Source: UBA7662 sp036787895 (GTDB lineage: Bacteria > Bacteroidota > Bacteroidia > UBA7662). Taken from it: 64,000 nucleotides of DNA. Both the position numbers and the translations under genes were made by a program. A model generated the notes under the pieces. It worked only from the letters and a program-made list of their open reading frames with translations. It made no database searches and was not told the DNA's origin. This document shows positions 8,559-17,038 of this stretch, piece after piece; positions within the stretch are counted from its first letter, which is position 1, and each line of letters opens with the position of its first letter. The stretch is taken from the NCBI GenBank assembly GCA_036787895.1, contig DAIQOK010000019.1, positions 9,216 to 73,215 of the forward strand. Reading direction: 5' to 3'.

Positions 8559-10319
8559 ATGAATATTGAACGTCTTTTTGATATACCTGCCCATCAGCTT
8601 AAAACTCTGCCTTTACAGGCTGCCTTATCGGGCAAAGAAAACGGCGAATGGGTATCGTACAGCACCGAACAAGTCATTGCCGAAGCCAATGCGGTAAGTT
8701 TAGGCTTACTCGCCCTGGGCATTCAACCTGGTGACAAGGTGGCCACCATAGCCAATAACCGTCCCGAATGGAATTTTACAGACATTGGCATATTACAAAT
8801 TGGTGCGATTCACGTCCCAATTTATCCAACCATAACCGACGAAGATTACTCCTATATTCTCAATCATGCTGAAGTGAAGGTTATCTTCATTTCGAGTCAG
8901 GAATTATTTGACCGCATTAGTAAAATTGCAGCCAATATCGCTTCTGTACAACATATTTTCACTTACAATCAGGTAAAAGGGGCAAAACATTGGAGTGAGC
9001 TTAAAAAGGCTGGTGAAAGCGGTGATTTGGACACAGTTAAAAAATTAGGAGACCAGGTAAAATCGGAAGATTTGGCGACCATCATTTACACCTCAGGAAC
9101 CACAGGCTTCCCAAAAGGCGTCATGCTCAGTCATAAAAATGTAGTCTCAAATATAGCTTCTTCAGCTCCGCGTGTGCCCTGCGACCCAGGCGATCGTTCG
9201 CTTAGTTTCCTGCCACTATGTCACATTTATGAGCGAATGCTCACCTACCTGATGATGTATCGTTCCATCAGTATTTACTATGCCGAGAGCATGGAAACCA
9301 TCGGTGACAATATGCGGGAAATTAAACCGCATCTGTTTTCTGCTGTGCCACGTTTATTGGAGAAAGTATATGATAAAATTGTATCCAAGGGACATGAGCT
9401 CACCGGAATAAAAAAATCCCTTTTCTTTTGGGCCCTGAATTTAGGTTTGAAGTATGAGCTCAACGGAGCGAATGGCTGGTGGTATGAAACCCAGCTCAAA
9501 CTCGCCAACAAAATCATATTTGTTAAATGGCGGGAAGCGCTAGGCGGCAATGTTAAAGCCATCGCTAGTGGTGCTGCGGCGCTACAACCTCGACTGGCAC
9601 GTGTTTTCTGGGCAGCTAAGATACCTGTACTCGAAGGCTATGGATTAACAGAGACATCGCCGGTTATTTCGGTGAATTACCTCAAAACCATGCAGGTAGA
9701 ATTTGGCTCCGTCGGGCCGATAATCGAAAATGTGGAAGTAAAAATAGCCGCTGATGGCGAAATCCTGTGTAAAGGTCCGAACGTAATGCTGGGTTACTAC
9801 AAACGCCCGGAACTTACCGACGAGGTCATCGACAAAGACGGTTGGTTTCATACCGGGGATATAGGCATGTTTTCGGCCCAGGGCAACCTCAAAATCACCG
9901 ACCGTAAAAAAGAGATTTTCAAAACTTCGGGTGGCAAATACATCGCACCTCAGGTGATGGAAAACAAATTCAAGGAATCGCTGCTCATTGAGCAATTGAT
10001 GGTTTGTGGAGAAGGTAAAAATTATCCTACAGCCCTGATTACGCCAGCCTGGGACAACCTCAAGTTCTGGTGTGAACACCATGAAATAACATACACTACT
10101 CCAGCCGAAATGGTGAAACACCCTAAAGTGCTGGAGAAATTCCAGCATGAAGTAGATCACTATAACGAAGGATTCGGCCAATGGGAAAAAATCAAAAAAT
10201 TTGCCATTCTCCCTGTCAGCTGGGCAGTCGACTCCGGTGAACTGACCGCCAAAATGAGCTTAAAGCGCAAATATATACTCGATAAGTTTCGGGCTGAATA
10301 CGAAGCTCTTTACGATTAA
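8559..10319 (+). CDS. fadD: Long-chain fatty-acid-CoA ligase (AMP-forming)
   Basis: 586-residue ANL-superfamily adenylating enzyme, which activates fatty acids to acyl-CoA with ATP. The P-loop-like signature is IIYTSGTTGFPKGVMLSH (about residue 176 on), the adenine-binding motif is GYGLTETSP, and the hinge and C-terminal lysine region is DRKKEIFKTSGGKYIAP. Length and motif order match Bacteroidota long-chain acyl-CoA synthetases. It lies upstream of the fadN-fadA-acyl-CoA dehydrogenase group on the same strand and should feed it, but a terminator at 10341 separates it from marR, so it is probably its own transcript. The precise chain-length preference cannot be read. Confidence 0.93.
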   Translation: MNIERLFDIPAHQLKTLPLQAALSGKENGEWVSYSTEQVIAEANAVSLGLLALGIQPGDKVATIANNRPEWNFTDIGILQIGAIHVPIYPTITDEDYSYILNHAEVKVIFISSQELFDRISKIAANIASVQHIFTYNQVKGAKHWSELKKAGESGDLDTVKKLGDQVKSEDLATIIYTSGTTGFPKGVMLSHKNVVSNIASSAPRVPCDPGDRSLSFLPLCHIYERMLTYLMMYRSISIYYAESMETIGDNMREIKPHLFSAVPRLLEKVYDKIVSKGHELTGIKKSLFFWALNLGLKYELNGANGWWYETQLKLANKIIFVKWREALGGNVKAIASGAAALQPRLARVFWAAKIPVLEGYGLTETSPVISVNYLKTMQVEFGSVGPIIENVEVKIAADGEILCKGPNVMLGYYKRPELTDEVIDKDGWFHTGDIGMFSAQGNLKITDRKKEIFKTSGGKYIAPQVMENKFKESLLIEQLMVCGEGKNYPTALITPAWDNLKFWCEHHEITYTTPAEMVKHPKVLEKFQHEVDHYNEGFGQWEKIKKFAILPVSWAVDSGELTAKMSLKRKYILDKFRAEYEALYD

Positions 10320-10340
10320 CAGCAGCTTTGAACGAAGTAA

Positions 10341-10373
10341 AAAGGGTTGTCAGCATTGACCACCCTTTTTTTA
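10341..10373 (+). terminator. Rho-independent terminator after fadD
   Basis: Stem AAAGGGTTGTCA / TGACCACCCTTT with two G-T wobbles, a 4-base loop and a following T run; separates fadD from the marR-fad transcript. Confidence 0.8.
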
Positions 10374-10384
10374 TTGTCCAAAGA

Positions 10385-10416
10385 TTTGCATTTACTATGC
10401 AAGCATATTATATTTA
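10385..10416 (+). promoter_or_regulatory. Promoter of the marR-fad operon
   Basis: TTTG (10385-10388), 20 bases, then TATATTTA (10409-10416), one base off the Bacteroidota -7 consensus TAnnTTTG. The predicted transcript starts about 12 bases before the marR ATG at 10432. Confidence 0.5.
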
Positions 10417-10427
10417 GGCATACTAAA
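10396..10427 (+). promoter_or_regulatory. Two palindromes over the marR-fad promoter (candidate MarR operator)
   Basis: Two short perfect palindromes lie back to back: TATGC-AA-GCATA (10396-10407), between the -33 and -7 elements, and TTTAG-GCATA-CTAAA (10413-10427), overlapping the -7 element and the expected transcription start. Both contain the word GCATA. MarR dimers bind palindromes of about this size at their own promoters, so autoregulation and repression of the fad operon is a reasonable inference. Confidence 0.45.
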
Positions 10428-10431
10428 AGGT

Positions 10432-10932
10432 ATGGAATACGTCAATCGCCCGAGTCACAAAAAAAGAACGGTTTGTTTCGATATGAAACTAACCTGGCTA
10501 AACATCGCCCGCATGTACAATTTTGAAGCGGAGCATTATGGCCTTTCCGTATCAGCAGCTTTTTTATTGCTGCATATCGATGATGAAGGCACCCAGGTAA
10601 CCCAACTGGCTCCCCTGCTCGGCATGGAAGCCTCTAGTATGACTCGACTTTTAAATAATATTGAAGCAAACGGCTGGATAGAACGCCGGCGCGACAACAG
10701 CAGCGACAGACGGGCTGTAAAAATCTACCTGACCGAAACGGGTAAAATTGCCCGCAGCGTTTCCAAGGAAAAAGTGAAACATTTTAACCAACTGGTTGCA
10801 GAAAAAGTAGGCGAAAGTGGTTTGCAAGCTTTCTTCCTGGTCATCGACCAAATCAATGACCTGATACGTAACAACAGCATCTTCAACGATAACGACCAAC
10901 TCATACTTTCAGCCAAATCGAATAACCACTGA
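10432..10932 (+). CDS. MarR-family transcriptional regulator of the fad operon
   Basis: 166-residue MarR protein. The winged helix-turn-helix is visible at about residues 55-110: VTQLAPLLGMEASSMTRLLN is the HTH and the wing is IERRRDNSSDRRAVKIYLTE. Flanking helices form the dimer domain. It is the first gene of a run in which fadN follows after 2 bases, so it very likely controls fatty-acid degradation, with a fatty acid or acyl-CoA as probable inducer (inference; known for MarR/FadR-like regulators of beta-oxidation). Two palindromes on its promoter are candidate operators. Confidence 0.92.
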   Translation: MEYVNRPSHKKRTVCFDMKLTWLNIARMYNFEAEHYGLSVSAAFLLLHIDDEGTQVTQLAPLLGMEASSMTRLLNNIEANGWIERRRDNSSDRRAVKIYLTETGKIARSVSKEKVKHFNQLVAEKVGESGLQAFFLVIDQINDLIRNNSIFNDNDQLILSAKSNNH

Positions 10933-10934
10933 TT

Positions 10935-13337
10935 ATGCAAAAAAACATAAAACATATTACCATACTTGGCTCCGGCATCATGGGTTCACGTATTGCCTGT
11001 CATTTCGCTAATATTGGCGTTCAGGTACTACTGTTAGATATGGTACCACGTGAATTAAGTCCCGAAGAGAGCGCTGCCGGACTCACAACAGATCATCCAA
11101 AATTCCGCAATCGCATCGTCAACCAGTCGCTCGAAACGGCGATCAAAAGTAACCCTGCGCCCTTATACCATAAAAAATTCGCCAGTTTGATTAGCACCGG
11201 CAATTTCGACGATGATATGCCCAAAATCGCTCAGACCGACTGGATCATGGAAGTGGTGGTCGAAAATCTCAAAATTAAACAGAGCATTTTCGAAAAAGTT
11301 GAGCAATTCCGCAAACCGGGTACCTTGGTAACGTCCAACACCTCCGGTATACCCATTCAATTGATGAATGCAGGTCGTTCAGAAGATTTCCGCCTTCATT
11401 TTTGTGGCACCCACTTCTTTAATCCACCCCGCTACCTCGCTCTGTTTGAAGTTATACCCGGTCCGGATACCCAGCCCGAAATCATTGATTTTTTGCTCGA
11501 TTACGGCAAACAAAAACTCGGCAAAACTGCTGTTCTCGCCAAAGATACCCCGGCTTTTATTGCCAATCGTGTGGGTGTTTTCGGCATCATGGCCCTCTTT
11601 AACCTACTCGATAAAGTAGATCTGCCCATTGAGGCTATCGATAAACTCACCGGTCCACTGGTGGGTCGACCTAAATCGGCCACTTTCCGCACTTGCGATG
11701 TGGTGGGGATAGATACCTTAGTCAAAGTTGCCCAAGGGGTAGCCGACAATTGCCCGAACGACGAATCGATTGGGCTTTTCAAAATCCCTGTTTTTCTACA
11801 AAAATTAGTCGACAATAACTGGTTGGGAGATAAAAGCGGTCAGGGATTCTACAAAAAGAGCAAAGGCGCCGACGGCAAAAAGGAGATACTCGCCCTCGAC
11901 ATCAAAACAATGGAATACAAAAGTCAGGAGAAGTTCAAGTTTCCTTTGCTCGATCAGATTAAACAGGAAGACAATCTAAAAAAGCGACTCAAATTACTCA
12001 TTCAGTCGCCGGATAAGGCTGGTGAGTTTTTTCGCCTGAGTTTTGCGCATTTGTTCCGCTACGTATCCCACCGCATTCCAGAGATTGCTGATGAGCTTTA
12101 CCGGATTGACGATGGTATGGTAGCCGGCTTCGGTTGGGAGATTGGACCTTTTGAAAGCTGGGATGCTATTGGCTTGAATGACATGAATAACCTCATGAAA
12201 ATGTACGGTTTACCGGCAGCGTCGTGGGTAGATGACATGTTAGCTGCCGGAAACACCAGCTTCTACAAAATTGAAAATGGCCAGAAGCAGTATTACGACA
12301 TCCCTTCTAATTCCTACAAAAACATCCCCGGCTCCGAGAAACTCATCGTTCTCGACCACATCCGCAAAACCAACGTCATCTGGAAAAACAGCGGAACCAG
12401 TCTGCACGACTTAGGCGATGGTATACTCAATCTTGAATTCCACACCAAAATGAACGCCATGGGCAGCGAGGTCATCGCCGGCTTTATGAAGGCTGTTGAT
12501 GTGGCTGAGAAAGACTACCGGGGCCTGGTGGTAGGCAATAATGCAGCTGCTTTCTCGGCTGGCGCCAATCTGGGAATGGTCTTTATGCTTGCGGTAGAGC
12601 AGGAATACGACGAGCTCGATTTCGCCATACGTGCCTTCCAGAAATTCACCATGCGCGCTCGTTATTCCAGCATACCTGTTGTAGTTGCCCCTCATGGACT
12701 CACCCTAGGTGGTGGCTGCGAGCTTAGTTTGCATGCCGATGGTATACAAGCTGCTGCCGAGACTTATATTGGTCTGGTTGAAGTGGGGGTTGGTGTAATT
12801 CCCGGTGGAGGTGGCACCAAAGAAATGGCATTACGTGTCTCCGATAGCCTCGAAACCGGCGATGTAGAGCTCAATAGCCTACAATCGGCCTTTATGAACA
12901 TCGCCACAGCCAAGGTGGCCACTTCAGCTTACGAGGCATTCGATTTAGGTTACCTCCGTCGTGGCGACCGCGTAAGTATTCATCTCCCTTCTCAAATCGC
13001 CGATGCCAAACGATTTGCTATCGACCTGGCCGAAGCAGGATATGTAATGCCACAACCCCGCAACGACATCAAAGTCCAGGGCAAAGCCGGTATGGCCTTG
13101 TTTATGGCTGGCATCAACGGCATGCTGATGGGTAACTACATCAGCGAGCACGATAAAAAAATAGCTGAAAAGCTGGCTTACGTGATCTGCGGCGGCGACC
13201 TCTCCTATCCGCAACAAGTGACTGAGCAATACCTGCTCGACCTGGAAAGAGAAGCCTTTTTGAGTCTCCTTGGCGAAAAGAAAACGCTGGAACGCATTCA
13301 GTCAGTCTTGAAGTCGGGAAGGCCATTGCGAAATTAG
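10935..13337 (+). CDS. fadN: 3-hydroxyacyl-CoA dehydrogenase / enoyl-CoA hydratase fusion (FadN type)
   Basis: 800-residue bifunctional beta-oxidation enzyme. The N-terminal half is the NAD-dependent 3-hydroxyacyl-CoA dehydrogenase: Rossmann loop GSGIMGSRIA at residues 10-19, then the GTHFFNPPRYLALFEVIPGP active-site segment holding the catalytic histidine. The C-terminal 300 residues form a crotonase domain with the oxyanion-hole pieces FSAGANLGM and GLTLGGGCELSLHAD. Dehydrogenase first and hydratase second is the order of Bacillus FadN and the reverse of E. coli FadB. It converts trans-2-enoyl-CoA to 3-ketoacyl-CoA, which the thiolase downstream cleaves. The gene follows marR by 2 bases; its stop lies 8 bases before the inserted cassette at 13346. 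Confidence 0.94.
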   Translation: MQKNIKHITILGSGIMGSRIACHFANIGVQVLLLDMVPRELSPEESAAGLTTDHPKFRNRIVNQSLETAIKSNPAPLYHKKFASLISTGNFDDDMPKIAQTDWIMEVVVENLKIKQSIFEKVEQFRKPGTLVTSNTSGIPIQLMNAGRSEDFRLHFCGTHFFNPPRYLALFEVIPGPDTQPEIIDFLLDYGKQKLGKTAVLAKDTPAFIANRVGVFGIMALFNLLDKVDLPIEAIDKLTGPLVGRPKSATFRTCDVVGIDTLVKVAQGVADNCPNDESIGLFKIPVFLQKLVDNNWLGDKSGQGFYKKSKGADGKKEILALDIKTMEYKSQEKFKFPLLDQIKQEDNLKKRLKLLIQSPDKAGEFFRLSFAHLFRYVSHRIPEIADELYRIDDGMVAGFGWEIGPFESWDAIGLNDMNNLMKMYGLPAASWVDDMLAAGNTSFYKIENGQKQYYDIPSNSYKNIPGSEKLIVLDHIRKTNVIWKNSGTSLHDLGDGILNLEFHTKMNAMGSEVIAGFMKAVDVAEKDYRGLVVGNNAAAFSAGANLGMVFMLAVEQEYDELDFAIRAFQKFTMRARYSSIPVVVAPHGLTLGGGCELSLHADGIQAAAETYIGLVEVGVGVIPGGGGTKEMALRVSDSLETGDVELNSLQSAFMNIATAKVATSAYEAFDLGYLRRGDRVSIHLPSQIADAKRFAIDLAEAGYVMPQPRNDIKVQGKAGMALFMAGINGMLMGNYISEHDKKIAEKLAYVICGGDLSYPQQVTEQYLLDLEREAFLSLLGEKKTLERIQSVLKSGRPLRN

Positions 13338-13345
13338 TCTTGGGC

Positions 13346-13370
13346 AGTATAGAGTACGGAGTATAGAGTA
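13346..13370 (+). repeat. Left repeat of the cassette (two direct copies of an 11-mer)
   Basis: AGTATAGAGTA at 13346-13356, CGG spacer, AGTATAGAGTA at 13360-13370. Both copies are complementary to the right-hand repeats at 13783-13807. Confidence 0.9.
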
Positions 13371-13380
13371 TTTAGATAAA

Positions 13381-13773
13381 ATGCAGCCAATGGGAGCTCA
13401 TCAATATAAAGAACTGAAAGTTTGGCAGAAGTCGATGGACTTGGTGGAGCTTGTTTACGCTTCAAGCTACCTTTTTCCCAAAACCGAACAGTTCGGATTG
13501 ACCTCCCAAACAAGGCGATCAGCAGTCTCTATACCCTCCAATATAGCCGAAGGCGCAGGAAGAAATTCCAATAAAGATTTTGATCACTTTTTAAGCATGG
13601 CCAATGGTTCAGCCTGCGAATTGGAAACCCAGCTAATAATAGCTCAACGGATGAATTATCTATCAGCAGAAAAACTTCAAATCCTGAGAAGCATGCTGGA
13701 GGAAATTTCAAAAATGATTTTTGCACTTAAAAAACACTCTCACAATCACCAAACGCATAATTTTTCCATTTAA
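13381..13773 (+). CDS. Four-helix-bundle protein (23S rRNA intervening-sequence / S23 family)
   Basis: 130 residues matching the S23 intervening-sequence protein family (same fold as the Avd accessory protein of diversity-generating retroelements). Family hallmarks are the N-terminal YKELKVWQKSMDLVE, the central SIPSNIAEGAGRNSNKDFDH and the SACELETQLIIAQ helix; the length is typical. No enzymatic residues are known for the family and its function outside rRNA is not established. It interrupts the fadN-fadA gap on the same strand and is bounded by inverted 11-bp repeats, so it would be co-transcribed with the operon. It looks more AT-rich than the fad genes around it, consistent with separate origin. 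ATG at 13390 is an alternative start. Confidence 0.92.
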   Translation: MQPMGAHQYKELKVWQKSMDLVELVYASSYLFPKTEQFGLTSQTRRSAVSIPSNIAEGAGRNSNKDFDHFLSMANGSACELETQLIIAQRMNYLSAEKLQILRSMLEEISKMIFALKKHSHNHQTHNFSI

Positions 13774-13782
13774 GAAAAACCA

Positions 13783-13807
13783 TACTCTATACTAAAAACT
13801 CTATACT
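13783..13807 (-). repeat. Right repeat of the cassette (inverted copies of the 11-mer)
   Basis: TACTCTATACT at 13783-13793 is the exact reverse complement of the left 11-mer; AAA spacer; AACTCTATACT at 13797-13807 matches 10 of 11. In RNA the two ends could pair as two 11-bp helices with a 3x3 internal loop, enclosing the gene. Confidence 0.9.
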
Positions 13808-13822
13808 TAATATTCTTACCTC

Positions 13823-14998
13823 ATGAACGCATATATCGTATCAGGCTACCGTACCGCAGTTGGAAAAGCCGGCAAAGGCGGCTTTCGTTTTACCAGACCA
13901 GACGATTTGGCGGCAGACGTCATCAAACATCTTGTCGCGTCTGTACCCAACCTTGATCCTGCACGCGTCGACGACCTCATCGTTGGCAATGCCGTTCCGG
14001 AAGCAGAACAAGGCATGCAAATGGGAAGAATGATTTCCCTGCTTTCATTACCTATTAATGTACCTGGCATGGTGATCAACCGCTATTGTGGCTCAGGTTT
14101 AGAGGCCATCGCCATTGCAAGTACACGCATTCATGCCGGATTAGCCGATTGCATCATTGCCGGCGGCACAGAATCGATGAGTTTGGTTCCGGTTATGGGC
14201 TATAAAACTGCTTTGAACTATAAACTGGCCTCCGAACATCCCGATTATTATACCTCCATGGGCCTCACCGCCGAGCAAGTGGCTGGCAAATATGGTATCA
14301 GCCGTGATGATCAGGATGCCTTTGCCCTGGCGTCTCACCAAAAAGCCTTGGCGGCCATCGAGGCCGGAAAGTTTAAGGACGAAATTGTGCCAATCACAGT
14401 AAAGGAGACCTATGTAGACGGCAATATGAAGAAAAAAACAAGGGAATATGTCGTGGATACCGACGAAGGCCCCCGCAAGGAAACCTCTGCAGCGGCCTTG
14501 GCCAAATTGAAGCCTGTTTTTGCAGCAGCTGGTTCGGTTACCGCTGGCAACTCCTCTCAAACATCAGATGGCGCCTCCTTTGTACTGGTGATGTCGGAAA
14601 AAATGGTCAATGAACTTGGATTGAAGCCCATTGCCCGTATGGTTTCTTATGTGGCGCAAGGCGTTGATCCACGATATATGGGTATTGGTCCGGTTGCAGC
14701 CATTCCACTTGCACTTAAACGTGCTGGCCTGAAACAAAGCGACATCCAACAAATCGAATTAAATGAAGCTTTTGCGGCACAGTCGCTGGCCGTCATTCGG
14801 CAGCTCGATCTCAACCCGGACATCATCAATATGAACGGTGGCGCCATTGCTTTAGGGCATCCACTCGGTTGTTCCGGTGCCAAATTATCGGTACAACTAT
14901 TTAATGAGATGCGTCGCCGCAATCAAAAGTACGGCATGGTAAGCGCCTGTGTGGGTGGCGGACAAGGTGTTGCCGGCATTTATGAACTCCTGAACTAA
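13823..14998 (+). CDS. fadA: Acetyl-CoA acyltransferase (3-ketoacyl-CoA thiolase)
   Basis: 391-residue thiolase that cleaves 3-ketoacyl-CoA to acetyl-CoA and a shortened acyl-CoA. The nucleophilic Cys89 lies in NRYCGSGLEAI; the C-terminal catalytic set is GGAIALGHPLGCSGA (His) and SACVGGGQG (Cys). The length is standard. It follows fadN after the four-helix-bundle cassette and precedes the acyl-CoA dehydrogenase by 20 bases. An acetoacetyl-CoA-type biosynthetic thiolase is possible from sequence alone, but the operon points to degradation. Confidence 0.94.
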   Translation: MNAYIVSGYRTAVGKAGKGGFRFTRPDDLAADVIKHLVASVPNLDPARVDDLIVGNAVPEAEQGMQMGRMISLLSLPINVPGMVINRYCGSGLEAIAIASTRIHAGLADCIIAGGTESMSLVPVMGYKTALNYKLASEHPDYYTSMGLTAEQVAGKYGISRDDQDAFALASHQKALAAIEAGKFKDEIVPITVKETYVDGNMKKKTREYVVDTDEGPRKETSAAALAKLKPVFAAAGSVTAGNSSQTSDGASFVLVMSEKMVNELGLKPIARMVSYVAQGVDPRYMGIGPVAAIPLALKRAGLKQSDIQQIELNEAFAAQSLAVIRQLDLNPDIINMNGGAIALGHPLGCSGAKLSVQLFNEMRRRNQKYGMVSACVGGGQGVAGIYELLN

Positions 14999-15018
14999 AA
15001 CAATTAAAACGACATACG

Positions 15019-16821
15019 ATGGAAACTGAAGTAACTAAAAAACTCCGCGGTGGAGAATGGCTGGTTAAAGACGCCGCAGCCAACGAAATTTTCATACGCG
15101 AAGATTTTTCCGAAGAACAACTCATGATGTTCGAGGCTACCAAAGAATTTATGAAGGCAGAAGTGGCTCCTAACCTGGCCCGCTTCGAAAAAGGCGATTA
15201 TGCCTTGGTCGAGAGCCTGATGAAAAAAGCTGGAGAGATGGGTTTGCTTGGCATAAGTGTACCCCAAGAATACGGTGGTTTAGGCATGGGTTTTAATACT
15301 TCTATGCTCATTTGCGAAGAAATTTCGAGCATGACAGGCTCGGTAGCAACTGCTTTTGGCGCACATACAGGGATTGGCACCTTACCCATACAGTATTATG
15401 CCAGCGAATCCTTGAAACAAAAGTTTTTGCCTAAAATTGCGTCCGGAGAGTGGATTAGCTGTTATAATCTCACTGAACCCGACGCCGGTTCAGATGCCAA
15501 TTCGGGCAAAACCAAGGCCGTGCTCACGCCGGATGGCAGGTTCTACGAAATTACCGGTCAGAAAATATGGATATCCAACGCCGGCTTCGCGGATGTGTTT
15601 ATCGTATTCGCCCGCATCGAAGATGACAAAAACATCACGGGTTTTGTCTTTCATAAAGACGAAGTAACAGGTCTGTCACTGAATGACGAAGAACATAAAC
15701 TTGGTCTCAAGTCCTCATCAACCCGCCAGGTGTTTTACGATAAGGTAAAAGTACCTGTCGACAGCATATTGGCAGAGCGCAATGAGGGCTTCAAAATTGC
15801 CGTTAACGCGCTGAATGCCGGTCGTATCAAATTAGGTGCAGCGGTGGTTGGTGCTGCCTTCAAAGTGATTGGTCTGGCAGTCAATTATGCCAACGAGCGC
15901 AAACAATTTGGCAAAACCATTGGCAGTTTCGGGGCGATACAGCACAAAATCGCCGACATGGCCACACTCGCCTATGTAAATGATGCTGCACTTTATCGCG
16001 CGGGGCAGGACATTGAGGACAACCAAAACCGCTTAATGGCCAAAGGTTTGCCCGAAGCAGAGGCTAAACTTAAAGGCATTGAAGAATATGCTGTGGAGTG
16101 TGCCATTCTCAAAGTGAGCTGCTCAGAGGCCATGGCATACATTGCCGATGAAGGACTCCAAATTTATGGTGGAATGGGCTACTCGGCCGATGCGCCTATG
16201 GAAGCCGCTTATCGCGATGCCCGCATCAGTCGCATTTATGAGGGTACCAACGAGATCAACCGCATGCTTACGGTCGATATGCTGCTACGCAAAGCCTTAA
16301 AAGGCCAGCTTGATTTGGTAGGTCCGGCAATGAAAGTTGCCCAGGAATTGATGGACATACCCGACTTCGGTGCAGCAATGGAAGAGGGTATATTGATGGC
16401 AGAGAAAAAAGTCCTCAAAAACCTGAAAAAAGCCACTCTACTGGTTGCAGGCGCTGCTGTTCAGAAATTCAACACCAAACTCGAACAAGAACAGGAAATA
16501 TTGATGCAAGTGGCTGATATGGCTATTGAAGTATATGTGCTCGAGTCGGCTATTCTCAAAACCGAAAAGTTAGCTGGCCGTTTGGGTGAATTGGCATGTG
16601 CCGAGCGCATCGATATGGTCGTAAACTATACCCATCGTGCAGCTAATAAGGTGAACATGGCAGGTAAAGAGGCGATATTCGCCATAGCCGAAGGTGACGA
16701 ACAACGTATGATGCTGCTTGGACTCAAACGTTTTACCAAAACAGATGCGGTGAATCTGAAAGAAGTCCGCCGCCGAATTGCGGCTAAGCTGCTGGAAGAA
16801 AACCGCTATCCTTTTGTATAG
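15019..16821 (+). CDS. Acyl-CoA dehydrogenase with long C-terminal extension
   Basis: 600-residue flavoprotein that introduces the trans-2 double bond in acyl-CoA, the first step of the beta-oxidation cycle. FAD/substrate motifs are YNLTEPDAGSDANSG and ITGQKIWISNAGFADVF; the catalytic glutamate region is SRIYEGTNEINRML. Residues past about 430 form a helical extension as in VLCAD/ACAD9-like and Bacteroidota acyl-CoA dehydrogenases, compared with about 380 residues for the core family. It is the last gene of the fad operon and is followed at once by a terminator. Electrons presumably go to ETF, which is not in the window. Confidence 0.93.
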   Translation: METEVTKKLRGGEWLVKDAAANEIFIREDFSEEQLMMFEATKEFMKAEVAPNLARFEKGDYALVESLMKKAGEMGLLGISVPQEYGGLGMGFNTSMLICEEISSMTGSVATAFGAHTGIGTLPIQYYASESLKQKFLPKIASGEWISCYNLTEPDAGSDANSGKTKAVLTPDGRFYEITGQKIWISNAGFADVFIVFARIEDDKNITGFVFHKDEVTGLSLNDEEHKLGLKSSSTRQVFYDKVKVPVDSILAERNEGFKIAVNALNAGRIKLGAAVVGAAFKVIGLAVNYANERKQFGKTIGSFGAIQHKIADMATLAYVNDAALYRAGQDIEDNQNRLMAKGLPEAEAKLKGIEEYAVECAILKVSCSEAMAYIADEGLQIYGGMGYSADAPMEAAYRDARISRIYEGTNEINRMLTVDMLLRKALKGQLDLVGPAMKVAQELMDIPDFGAAMEEGILMAEKKVLKNLKKATLLVAGAAVQKFNTKLEQEQEILMQVADMAIEVYVLESAILKTEKLAGRLGELACAERIDMVVNYTHRAANKVNMAGKEAIFAIAEGDEQRMMLLGLKRFTKTDAVNLKEVRRRIAAKLLEENRYPFV

Positions 16822-16827
16822 CTTGGT

Positions 16828-17038
16828 TTAGACGAAAGCGCCCCGAATGGGCGCTTTTTTTTTTGAAGCAACATGGTGGTCAAGTTTTTCTTCGATATAC
16901 TTCAGTAAATCGCCCGATTGACATTCCAGTACCCGACAAATGGCTTCTAGCGTGCTGAAACAAACCGCCTTGGCTTTGCCTGTCTTCAATACAGATAATT
17001 TGGCGAGGGTGTTGCTTAGCTTAGTAAAAAAAGATGAA
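16828..17038 (-). pseudogene. Truncated XRE-type helix-turn-helix regulator (C-terminal remnant)
   Basis: The minus strand between the fad terminator and the DUF1543 gene encodes a recognisable piece of a short Cro/CI-like regulator: TLAKLSVLKTGKAKAV, then FSTLEAICRVLECQSGDLLK, then YIEEKL, the classic second half of the HTH_26/XRE domain. The first helices and a start codon are missing; upstream the frame runs open into the DUF1543 gene without homology. The last codons read through the terminator of the fad operon (KKKAPIRGAFV), so the original end has also been altered. I read it as a decayed gene; a frameshifted but expressed version cannot be excluded. Confidence 0.55.
16834..16865 (+). 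terminator. Rho-independent terminator of the fad operon
   Basis: GC-rich 9-bp stem AAAGCGCCC / GGGCGCTTT with a 5-base loop and a T run of ten. Confidence 0.9.

Larger units (their letters stand above)
13346..13807 (+). mobile_element. Candidate 462-bp cassette: four-helix-bundle gene between paired 11-bp inverted repeats
   Basis: The cassette begins with two direct copies of AGTATAGAGTA and ends with two inverted copies (TACTCTATACT, AACTCTATACT), each pair separated by 3 bases. Everything between is one gene and short flanks. It lies between fadN and fadA; removing it leaves only 23 bases between those genes, close to the 20 bases between fadA and the next gene, which suggests a precise insertion. 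No target-site duplication is evident. No transposase is present, so any mobility would need help in trans. The same gene family is known from intervening sequences in bacterial 23S rRNA, which are also bounded by complementary ends. Mobile behaviour is inference. Confidence 0.55.

Noticed and set aside
9645..10181. Long antisense frame (178 residues) inside fadD
   Set aside because: Antisense to a strongly conserved gene; codon phase of fadD explains the lack of stops.
13346..13370. Possible CRISPR-like array from repeated 11-mers
   Set aside because: Only two copies on each side, inverted relative to one another, with 3-base spacers and no cas genes.
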